Assembly: GCA_942159475.1 (NCBI GenBank)
Contig: OW804096.1
Coordinates: 133,786,941-133,850,940 of the forward strand
Source: Sthenelais limicola
Taxonomy: Eukaryota; Annelida; Polychaeta; Phyllodocida; Sigalionidae
Length of the DNA: 64,000 nucleotides
Direction of reading: 5' to 3'
In this document: positions 55,001-64,000 of the stretch, one piece after another
Layout of the letters: each line of letters begins with the position of its first letter
Position numbering within the stretch: position 1 is the stretch's first letter
Made by a program: the position numbers and the translations under genes
The notes under the pieces: model-generated
Seen by the model: only the letters and a program-made list of their open reading frames with translations
The model's database searches: none
What the model was told of the DNA's origin: nothing

Positions 55001-58000
55001 GCTAGTAGGTCCAGTGGTCCCGACCATAAACAAACTTTACATCATCAATTATTATGTTATACTAGCAAAGTACCCATCCTCTGGATGGTCCCCCTCTCTC
55101 TCCCTCTCCCTCTTTTCTCTCCCCCTCTTCTCTGTCTCTCATACCTATTTTTCTCTCCCAACCGCATCTCTGATTCCCCCCTCTCCCTCTCCTCTTCCTC
55201 ATGCTCCCCCTCCCCGCTTTCTCTCCCTCCCCTCTCTCCCTTCCCCTACATCCTTTCCCTCCCACTACCTATTCCTCCACCCTCTCTATTCTTCACTCAT
55301 ACACCCATACACTCATACACCCTCTCCCTCCCCTCCACTCCAATACCCCCACCCTCTCACTTCCCTCTTCTTCACTCTCCTACTCCTCTGCATGTGGTTG
55401 GGTCCCCCTGGAAGTGACATAGTATCTCACAGGGGCTTTCCCAGGCTATAAATAGAGTGTGGAAATACCAATTCGAAAAAGGCTTCAAAATCACATTTTC
55501 ACCCACAAACCAAACCATTTCCTTCACACACCATATATTATGTCTTCCAGACAGGGTCGACAGACCTGTACAGACAAGAAAAACAGCTGGGGAGATCACA
55601 TGCCTGACAAAAAAAACCCTTCTTGAGCTTTATATATTAGATATATGAGTAGTTCTTCCAATTGGGCATCATTTGGTTTTCCAGCCTACGGTATCTACAG
55701 CTTGTATTTAAGATGATCACACATGTTCATAACCATTTTATCTGAATTCCTTGACAAAAAAAAGGCTGTGGGAACCCCCCTTTCAAAGTTCTTATACCAA
55801 AATCCTCGCCACTATATAATATTGTGATAAAAGGGCTATTTTGGGCTAGAAAATAAGTAATAGTTATGGAATTTGAATGAAATACACTGATGCATTTGGA
55901 GAATATATTACTTCTGCTAGAAAAAATGGTTTCTACACATTCACACATGTTCATTATTATGGAAAAAACAATATGTATGTAAACACTATAGACTGGAATC
56001 TAGACATGGAAAATATTGTTTTGGAATATTTGTGTCACTGTTACGACATACATTGACTTCAAAACAATAAAATACCCCAAGAGTAACTAAATATATCAAA
56101 CTGCTTTTAGTTTGTTGTGTGGGGAAGATAAAAACAAAAGTTATTAGCCCACAACATCCCTGAAACTTCATAATACGTCACCAAAAATTCTTTGAACGGT
56201 TATGGGAATATTTTCGCAGTTACGCCATAATATAGAGATCCTACTGTATTAGCACAGTTACTGTATAGAAATAAAATGGCCATCATCGATTTTCTAGCAG
56301 TTACGTTGTCATTTAATATTGCTGGCATAATTACTGGGTATCTCATCTCAAATTTACACAATAAGGCAAAAAATAGGCAAAAATGGGGGTTTCTGAATGA
56401 TAGGTGTAGGAATCGAGATATTTGGCACAGCTTTCCCAAACTTTGTCTGTATAATGCTGATATTCCCTTCTATATGTACGCCAACAATTGTAGAGATTTG
56501 ATTATTTGATTTGATTTTTTTTTTTCTAAAAAAATGGCATCCTGAAATCAAATGTTGCCCGTTTGGGAGAATTACTCATATGTGACTTTGGGCTTAGGAC
56601 CTACCTATGATGAACCAGTAGGTATCTCCACCAGCGACTGTATTCCCAGAGAGAATCAAATGAGCTTCCTTAGAGCTCTGCACTTGGAAAATCAATTGAG
56701 TTGTTCCAGTGAGGTCCACCTCTGGAACAAGGGTGAAAGTTCGGCTAAACGTCTCTACTCGGATGCCATTTGTCAAACCTTCAAGGAAATAAAAAGTTAT
56801 TATGTTTAAGGCTATGCAAGATCGTGATGTTCATGCAAGATGTAATTCTGCTAATTTCTTTTCCAATAATTTATGTTTTTGTTACCTGCCCTCATATATT
56901 TATGATTTGAGCACTTGCACTGGGCGAAAAACCTGCTTTCCCCTGTGCGTAAAGTAGGTCCTTATAGCACCTTATAACGCAAGCTATTATCCCATCAGTA
57001 TCACAGCTGCTACATGGTACACATGTACTATTTGCTGCCGAATAGCAGCTCTTTCCCTAAATGTAATCAAAACAGTTGCTCTTCACCCTCTAACCATCCG
57101 GGACGCCAAGTGTGCGGACCCTGAATGCTATGAAAACAATGTTAAAGCTAATCCTATGGCCTTATTTTTCTTGAAGTGTGCATGTTCTGACTCTGCGTCC
57201 ATAACTGTTTTGTATTGAGAAACCATCATTCTTCAGCACACCAATCACTATGTATGTTGGTCATATAGCCTATTCTATTTTTTTTAGCTACACAGGGCCA
57301 CTGTTCAAATGAACGGGCCAGTATCCAGCATGTCTAAAATTAAGTTTGGGCTGTTTCTACTTCATTATTGTCATATATAATAGCGTTGAAGATTGGAAAT
57401 GGAACTGCATTGGGAGGAACGCTTTGTATCTGCACTCAAAGTATCCCCATGTATCCCCAATTGAATGGTGTATCTGCGTTTATACACAGTGCAATTGTCT
57501 TTCGATGCATACCCTTAATACAGTGATGTATGTTGTAAAAATGATATTTTTGAATGACTTTATTTCACAATAATTATAGAATCTAAATCGACTTCTTGGA
57601 CTTTATTTATTCCCTGAATGTTATTTTACCAATGTGCATATATCCATCTGAACGAGCTGGGAATTGTTTACTTTCAACAACTGGTAGCATTACCCACTAA
57701 TTGGATTACTGTCTGGTCTGGATTGCCCTCCTTGTTACAATGCAAAATTGGACCCATTGTTCAGTGACCCATGAAGCGGGAGGTTTAGGTACATAGGGGT
57801 AAGTCACTGCTCTGCCTAATCTTGGACCAGCACCTTCCCTAACATTGCTAGTAAGCTACAGCTACAGTCTCACCAGTGTTATGTAACACCACTGTCAAAT
57901 GAAAGGCCAGTCTTGCTTGGATGTATTGATAGGCCTTGGACACATTACTACTAAAATGTTCATTCTATCGTTATTAGATTATAGTCTGCCCTTTTAACTC

Positions 58001-61000
58001 CAATATGCAAGGGTAAGATGAAACAAATACAAAGTCTACAAAACAGAGTCATACGAATAGCGCTTAATGTAGACTTCAGTATCAATACATGACCAATGGA
58101 GGATCATGTCATTAGTGAATATAAATATTGCATTTTTATTCAGAACAGACAATAACATTCCGAAATTGGATACATACTCTCTGCCTAAGCAGGTCTTCCT
58201 GCGTGATCCATTTCCTACAAATATTTGGATCTTACATACATTTTTATCAAAATATAGGATTATAGTTCTTGTAATTGACTTCTTGTCATTGTATAGGCAA
58301 AAGTGTATAGTGCAAAGATTGGGGAAGAAACATATTGATAATAATATGTGATCTGTTCTAGGAAAATGAGTCAAAAATCGCAAAATTAATATTTTTCAAA
58401 GTGATTTATCCATAAGAACTAAAAAATATGTACAGAGACAAATTAATGACTTATGGCTTAGTGTATGTCGGGACTAACTGGTGTCCATGGATGTTCAGCA
58501 AACCATGACGACTGAAGCAATACTGAGGCTGAACGTAACACATAATAGTACAGAGCCCGGGGTAAGGCAGATGACTGTATAGTAGCTAAGCCAATTAATT
58601 ACTGCATAAACAATGAATAGACCAAGTGGGCCTTTCCATGGTCACCCTTTCTTCTGCCCAGTTGTTGATTCAACCTTAGAAGTAAGATTCAACCCATTCA
58701 AAACTTTAGAAGAGGATGCGACTTAGATAGATAGAGATGCATTATAGGTAGGGATATTATTAAAAGGTATAGTTTTAGTCTCATAACTGTAATAAGAAAA
58801 AAAACCGTTTATACCGACTTTTGATTCATTCAATTAATGCTGTAGAAGAATCATGTTAAGAGTTCTTTATATAATAGTAAAGGTGACACATTAAAGGTTT
58901 CCCAACCAAATAATTAAACATTTAAGAAATCATTATATTAAATATAGGCTGACCCTATTATGGAATGGCTTGTCGTCTTCGGCCAGGGAGATCAAGACTA
59001 GGAAAGAATTTAGAAAATGCTTTAAAAATGTCCCTACGAATTTGATAAATACATAGGAATAGAAGAGGCTACTTAAGAATGAAGCAGCAACAATTTATAG
59101 TAGTTTGTGAAATTGCTCGATCTTCATGGGTTAGAAGAAAAGTAAAGTCAATGGACATGGTAGGTCATTCTGTCATGAGCTTAGCTAATTATTAAATAAA
59201 CACAAACTGCCAGTTTTCTCATCTTTTCCGTGCATCCCACTTGTTGTGGTTGTGTATGTATCCGGGGTATGTATACACGCTTTCGTACCCAAATTAATGT
59301 AATTATAGTGCATTGATGTGGATGGGGTAGGCAATTAAATATACTTACTTATCACGACCTTGGAAATGCAAGGCATGTTAAATATACAATCTTGAGATTT
59401 GGTTTGTGCATTGTTATGCCTAAGTTCGTTAAACACCCCAAAAATCAAAACATTCCTATGACTTCTTCTTGTGAAAGAAATCACTTGAAAGATATCATTG
59501 TTTGCAACTTCTGACTCATTTTTCTGTAACGCATCACAATCAACCAATCTTCTGTAATAAACATCATGAATTAAAAAGAGGAAACGGAGCAATAATTTAT
59601 TATATTAATGTTTCTGGATTAAATAGCTAGTATTTAGCCGATGCACAGGTCTACATACAGTGCGTCCCCTTTGTTTATTCAAGAATCACATGGTTGAATA
59701 CTTAGTAATTAGACACCATGTTCCCGCTATACGGTCCCGTGTAAATGTTAACCATGTAGCAGCTGTGATACTGATGGGATAATAGCTTGCATTATAAGGT
59801 GCTATAAGGACCTACTTTACGCACAGGGGAAAGCAGGTTTTTCGCCCAGTGTTGGGTGACTTATCTCTGAAAGTGAGATGAGAAGCATGTGTAGACAATT
59901 ATGGGTGTAGTTGAACAGGACTGGGTAGTTCTAGGAAACTTGGTTTAAAGAATTTTTCTTGATGAATTCATACATTTCAAGAATATGTTGAGTGTGGATC
60001 AGTACCCAGAGGGTGTCCGGCTTTCCGCCGCCAACATTCTCTGCCTCCCCTCAACATTCTCCCCCCTCCCCGCAACATTCTCCCTAGTCCATTCTCTCGC
60101 TGCATTCTGAAGATATCAGAATTCACCATAATTATGATTTCACTATATTCTTGTCTTTCCTTTTCTCCAGGCCCCGATAATAACATATCCAAATTGACAG
60201 TTATCTTTATTGATTCAAAATAATCCTAATGTGAAATGTAAAGGCTTAAAAATGCTTCGAATGTTATTTTTTATATGGGTCAGATTTTCAGAAAATGTAC
60301 ATTAATTTTGGCAGCTGTACACATTTAGTAAATTCTGCTACATTAGGGTCCAATTTGGACAATACTAGGTAAATTCGAGAATATTCGGCATTGCATTGAT
60401 CCTGGGAATCTGTTTGGCTAGGTTGAACTTTATTTTGATCTGAAATTTGGGTTATTTGAGATTTCCGAAGTTGCAATTCATTTTCTGAAAATCTGATCCA
60501 TATATAATTTTAAAGAACTAGTGTATTTTTAAAGTCTAATAAGGATAAAATAGATCAACTAGATTAGAGATAAAATAACAAATTGATAGAGTAGATAGTT
60601 GTGTAGATTTGGATTTATATTGATGTCCATATTCAGGGACTGCTATTCAAATTTAAAGAAATGAACTAATGACAACCTTTTCTCTGGTTTCATATATAGT
60701 ACTTCATTATTTGGTTGAATGTCTTATCATGTAATGGAAGGGTTTTACGTATATATAAGTATTTTTCTTTTTCTTTATACAGTTATGTCAATAATTTTAA
60801 GAGAAAAAGGTCCTCATTTCAGTCAATTTTGTTCTTCCCATGAGGCCGTATCTGCATGTTGTTGCAAAACAATATCCAACAACATTCTTAAAGTTTACTA
60901 GATAAAAGGCCTATGGTAGGTATAGCCCCTAGACCGTTCAAGGCAGTGACTGACAAAAAAATGACACATAGCTTCTTTATGAAAATATTAAAACATACGG

Positions 61001-61828
61001 CCGTTTCAAATCAATATACCTGTGACTTTTCACATAGAAGGAATATTTCAACATTGGTTTCCTATAAGTGGTATAAATAAACCATGAGGTTTAAAACAAT
61101 TGCCTAGTTTTTATATCATATGGGGTGTGTATCTGGCACTCGAGTCATTTCTTCTTTATCGTTGTACGATAAGATACCATGGTTGAAAAATATATAACAT
61201 GCATACAAAAATACAATAGTGCATCATAATACAACAAATTAACTCATCCAATCATTGATACCTATTGATTTGTAGCAAAAGAAATACATAGTTTGCTAAA
61301 AGCTATCCTAGGTAAAAAAGAAAATCATTTATCCCATCAAGGGAACATGTTATCAAAATAAAGAAAATGTAACTGACCTCTTCCCCGGACCTCTTCGCTT
61401 ATATTTAATATATTCTCCTCCTCAATTTCCTAAGATAGCTGTGAGTGAATTATGTATTTCCTTTGATACAAATCAACATGTATCAATGATTATATGAGTT
61501 AATTTGCCATATTATGTCTAAACAGGACAAAATTGCTGCTCTTTTCTGCCTTAATTTAGGCTATACTAATGTCTAGACTCTAGATCGATTACTATATTAT
61601 ATCTCCAATAAACTCTACCACTAGCACCCCTACCTCATAGATATTGCATACATATCAGTTACAACAAAATTTTCTACTTCCGAGCTGAGACCAGTTTCTA
61701 GAGAAAGAGAAATCCTGTGGAGTAAATGTCATCTCAATGGCCATGATTGATTTTCATTATAAGATATACTCACCTATCAAGAAAAGATTCGAACATAAAG
61801 TGACAACAAGCACTGTCCAGTCCACCAT
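51735..61828 (-). CDS. Gene C: secreted FAMeT-like and PAN/Apple domain protein
   Basis: Predicted 260-aa secreted protein in four exons: 61774-61828 (leader MVDWTVLVVTLCSNLFLI), 56605-56778, 52829-53101 and 51735-52015. All three introns are phase 1 with GT/AG ends, and the frame joins exactly at each. Exons 2 and 3 together form a domain of the farnesoic acid O-methyltransferase-like type (Methyltransf_FA): LIFQVQSSKEAHLILSG, YWFIIGGWSNTKT, FWITWTSGVIKLGRG, ILSWTDSTPLTVKHLF. Despite its name this domain in animals is often extracellular and is not a proven enzyme. Exon 4 carries a PAN/Apple core (DCSFECIRAGCEIYNYNSIT, then C), which binds proteins or sugars. A recognition or matrix role is inferred. 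An alternative is a GTAGAT donor at 51758 leading to further exons; the nearby AATAAA favours ending at 51735. Confidence 0.8.
52829..53101 (-). CDS. Gene C exon 3 (second half of FAMeT-like domain)
   Basis: 91 codons, GWSNTKTALRASCSSCESTY to KFHGTWIFGTG. Acceptor 'ccatgcag', donor GTATCC. Confidence 0.85.
53102..55060. other. Gene C intron 2, left part
   Basis: Includes 53430-53780, GC-richer than its surroundings and ending in a (TTTA)n run, possibly a retroelement with a tetranucleotide tail. Overlapping open frames on both strands there could not be assigned. Confidence 0.35.
55061..55810. repeat. Repeat module H1: pyrimidine-rich minisatellite plus flanks
   Basis: About 300 bp of almost pure C/T (55087-55393) entered by 'actagcaaagtaccc'. 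The next 135 bp (to about 55530) is the reverse complement of 62478-62600, whereas 55645-55800 matches 62618-62775 in the same orientation. So two related modules have different internal arrangements. Confidence 0.75.
56605..56778 (-). CDS. Gene C exon 2 (first half of FAMeT-like domain)
   Basis: 58 codons, GLTNGIRVETFSRTFTLVPE to DTYWFIIG. Acceptor 'tttccttgaag', donor GTAGGT. Confidence 0.8.
56918..57018. repeat. 101-bp inverted repeat, left arm (family I)
   Basis: Reverse complement of 59751-59851 with a single mismatch seen. Both arms lie in intron 1 of gene C. Contents: 'actgggcgaaaaacctgctt' onward. Confidence 0.9.
57950..58095 (+). pseudogene. LINE ORF2 fragment (post-RT connection)
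   Basis: In two frames the plus strand reads ILSLLDYSLPF and QIQSLQNRVIRIALN, matching the 'ILP.LDY...LQ.LQNR..RI' block of CR1/Jockey-like ORF2 proteins. A frameshift or stop lies between them. Confidence 0.5.
58347..58430. mobile_element. MITE family D, left end only
   Basis: 'tgtgatctgttctaggaaaa' then 'tgagtcaaaaatcgcaaaat'. The rest of the element is absent here; a right-hand part lies at 59330-59536. Confidence 0.65.
58933..59055 (+). pseudogene. LINE ORF2 C-terminus
   Basis: In frame with a TAG stop: IKYRLTLLWNGLSSSAREIK then TRKEFRKCFKNVPTNLINT. The 'LWN.L......(S)...F' pattern is the usual end of LINE ORF2. It may belong to the same copy as 57950-58095. Confidence 0.55.
59330..59536. 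mobile_element. MITE family D, right half
   Basis: Shares 'acaatcttgagatttggt', 'aaaatcaaaacattcc', 'tctgactcatttttctgtaa' and ends 'cgcatcaca'. It may be the partner of the left end at 58347, split by about 900 bp that includes LINE sequence. Confidence 0.65.
59751..59851. repeat. 101-bp inverted repeat, right arm (family I)
   Basis: Partner of 56918-57018; the 2.7 kb between the arms holds LINE and MITE pieces. Confidence 0.9.
60031..60086. repeat. Short tandem repeat, CAACATTCTCC units
   Basis: Three units of about 20 bp, each 'caacattctc' followed by a C-rich spacer. Confidence 0.7.
60277..60499. mobile_element. MITE family C with ATAT duplication
   Basis: GGGTCAGATTTTCAGAAAAT at the left, CTGAAAATCTGATCC at the right (one change). 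ATAT at 60273-60276 and 60500-60503. Shorter than average through an internal deletion. It lies in intron 1 of gene C. Confidence 0.9.
60504..61773. other. Gene C intron 1, right end
   Basis: AT-rich, no exon or repeat recognised. An undetected exon in phase 1 cannot be excluded. Confidence 0.4.
61774..61828 (-). CDS. Gene C exon 1 (signal peptide)
   Basis: ATG at 61828-61826, 18 codons plus one base, then GTGAGT. Product MVDWTVLVVTLCSNLFLI. Linked to exon 2 by phase only, across 5 kb, so this is the least certain exon. Confidence 0.6.
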
Positions 61829-62477
61829 CCTGTTTGTGTCTTTAATTCTCTGTTGTTCATACTAGAAATTTTCATCTGTTGTTATGCACCACTAACTCTC
61901 ACATGAAGCCATTATTATGCAAAATTCATAACAGCTGCACAAGGTCTACTCTAATGCCAGTGAAATCTATAAAAATCTATTCAATGGCATATACTTGTTC
62001 TCTCTGGCATATATATGCATGTTTTGGCATATACTTGTTTTGCTAATGGAGTCAAATCATAAATTTATGCCTTTGATGCGATGGTTTGTTGTAAAATCAA
62101 TTTCTAGTTGTTCATATTTAATATCTTTCTACTAAACCGTTATATTGTATTGAATTGCAGCTGCAGCTACTGAGTAGGAACTTATCACAAACCAAGATCA
62201 TATTTGTACTAAATCTAGACAGTGGTGGAAATAAACCAGACACAGTTCTTCAGTATTACAGTGTTTATTCCTTGAAACATTAGACTGGTGCACTATGTCA
62301 GACCTTTAAATCAATCACAGACAGGAGTGAATCATATTCATCCATATAATATAAAGCTAGAGCAATTTCTACAAAAAGAGGTTTTTCACATCACATGTTC
62401 TCAGAATTTGTTGTTTTACAAACCATTTTATTTATCTATAGAGATCCGTCTATCCTCTCTGGAGGTTGTCGTATGTG

Positions 62478-63220
62478 GTTTGTGAAGGTATCTTGGGTGA
62501 AAATGTGATTTTGAAGCCTTTTTTAAATTGCGATCTCTACACTCTATTTATAGCCTGGGAAAGCCCCTGTGAGGTACTATGTCATTTCCCACAACCTACG
62601 TCCAGGGGGACCTAACTATATGAGTAATTCTCCCAATAGGGCATCATTTGGTTTTCCAGCCAAGGGTATCTAAAACCAGTATTTAGGATGACCAGACTTA
62701 ATTATAACCAGTACATTTGGCTTTGTTGACAAAAATAAGGCTGCGGGAACCCCACTTTCAAAGTTTTTATGCCAGAATCTTTGCCATTATTGCGGGCAGC
62801 ATGAGGGAGAGGGGAGGGAGAGAAGGGGGGGGGGGCAATTGGAGATTGGGTTGGGAGAGAAAAACAGGTATGAAAGTCAGAGAAGAGGGGAGGGGAAAGA
62901 GGGAGAGGGGAAAGTATGGGGAGAGAGGGTGACCCTCCTACATGCAGACGAGTGGGAGAGTGAAGAAGAGGGTATAGGAATAGGAGAGAGGGAGGGGGAG
63001 GAAAAGAAGAGGGGAGGAAGAGAGGAGGGAGAGGATGTAGGGGAAGGGAGAGAGGGGAGGGAGAGAAAGCGGGGAGGGGAGGGAGAGGGGGGGTAATTGG
63101 AGATGGGGTTGGGAGAGAAAAACAGGTATGAAAGTGAGAGAAGAGGGGAAGGGAAAAGAGGGAGAGGGGGAAGTGTGGGGAGAGAGGGGGACTGTCCGGA
63201 GGAAGGGTACTTTGCCAGTC
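62478..63220. repeat. Repeat module H2: flanks plus purine-rich minisatellite
   Basis: Flank modules shared with H1 precede about 400 bp of nearly pure A/G (62795-63190). Within the purine tract a block 'gggttgggagagaaaaacag' followed by 'gtatgaaagt' occurs at about 62850 and again at 63105, so the tract is a duplicated unit of about 260 bp. The module ends 'gggtactttgccagtcat', the inverse of the start of H1. Confidence 0.75.
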
Positions 63221-63323
63221 ATCAATAAAGGTAAAACGTAGTTACAGTAAAAGACACTGAAGGTTAATACAATACAGTTATCAGTTATACATGAACTCAG
63301 AACAACAATACATCATCGGCTGT

Positions 63324-63425
63324 AGGGGCCTAGTCCATTAAGCCGATTGCCATGCAATTCTCTCAGAAGTTAGTGCAAAAGATTCCTCTGCAGCGCAAAA
63401 TCGCTTAATAGTGGACTAGACCCTG
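63324..63425. mobile_element. Palindromic MITE family J, copy 2
   Basis: 'ctgtaggggcctagtccatt' at the left is matched by the inverse of 'agtggactagaccctgtag' at the right, giving TIRs of about 30 bp with mismatches in a roughly 100-bp element. Confidence 0.65.
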
Positions 63426-63430
63426 TAGTT

Positions 63431-64000
63431 GAAAAAAATTATTTCGTGACCCTACACGTTTCGCCTTTGGATTTGGCTTCTTCAGGGGTAATAAATAACA
63501 ATAACAAAGAAACAATAACACTAATGTCAGCTACATATCTATATTTATTTTACATTTGTTCATCTTTTTTTCTCTCCCAACCCAGGGTGTTTATTCAATT
63601 TGTCAAATAATCCTGTCCTTATGAGCGGTACATCTAGAGTTTACAGACGCTCACTACCTTCTTATCTTGCGTCTTTTGTCTGTGGTCGTTATAATTATAG
63701 ATCTTAATACTCAATAACACACTATTACTGTTACTTTAACGATGTTACATTAATGATGAACTAAAGATAAAGGTCCGGAAATTATGATGTTACATTAACA
63801 TGTCCAAAGTTTGGCTCAAATCAAACACATCAGATTTTATTGCAATGTCCTGAGGGCCCCCAAAGAAAGCGCATTAAGCGATTCCATTGGATTACTGTAT
63901 ATAAAGAGAGGCCCAGTGAAATCGCAGCTGTAAGTATAGCCTTGTGTAGGCCTACCTCTATCGAATACCATTACCACAACTCTGAGAATAATGTACTTGT
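63431..64000. other. No supported gene
   Basis: AT-rich to the window edge; nothing recognised. Confidence 0.4.

Noticed and set aside
54990..55451. Pro/Ser/Leu-rich plus-strand ORFs
   Set aside because: Translations of a pyrimidine minisatellite.
62717..63225. Gly/Glu/Arg-rich ORFs
   Set aside because: Translations of a purine minisatellite.

Overview
The window is AT-rich metazoan nuclear DNA with split genes, phase-consistent GT/AG introns, many miniature TIR elements (MITEs) and non-LTR retrotransposons. Nothing prokaryotic (operon, ribosome binding site, CRISPR) was seen. A secreted protein with a possible chitin-binding region followed by a Gly/Tyr/Pro-rich tail, plus a secreted FAMeT-like + PAN protein, suggest a marine lophotrochozoan, perhaps a shelled mollusc such as a limpet. 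That assignment is inference; no species can be named.

Three host gene models are joined by eye from splice signals and reading-frame continuity, all on the minus strand: (A) 5260-7375, a two-exon gene for a 186-aa secreted Cys-containing protein of unknown family; (B) 43263-47172, a three-exon gene for a 184-aa secreted protein (CBM14-like Cys region, then a Gly/Tyr-rich tail) with a TATA box; (C) 51735-61828, a four-exon gene for a 260-aa secreted protein with a farnesoic-acid-O-methyltransferase-like domain and a PAN/Apple domain. A terminal exon with one C2H2 finger (24332-24768, minus) belongs to a fourth gene whose other exons were not found. A short GC3-rich ORF (45173-45382, plus) may be a further orphan coding exon.

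The rest is mostly mobile-element sediment. A LINE of the CR1/Jockey group with both ORFs open lies at about 9331-14300 and abuts tail-to-tail a 5'-truncated LINE (14327-15540, minus). At least five MITE families recur. The commonest, called C here, is about 235 bp, starts GGGTCAG and shows 4-bp target duplications in several copies; family D is about 410 bp, starts TGTGATGTG and is flanked by TA. Others carry telomere-like CTAACG arrays, poly-C tracts or palindromes.

The most unusual object is a 2854-bp non-coding element at 29805-32658. It has near-perfect 32-bp TIRs related to family C and an exact GTAT target duplication. Inside are 14 copies, in both orientations, of a semi-palindromic 16-nt motif (consensus GGGGATGCCCGGTATC). 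Many neighbouring sites or site pairs are about 167-206 bp apart or about twice that. A second oddity is a composite rearrangement at 35059-36090: 108-bp inverted arms and a 218-bp direct duplication, each without a mismatch that I could see. All coordinates and alignments were made by eye.
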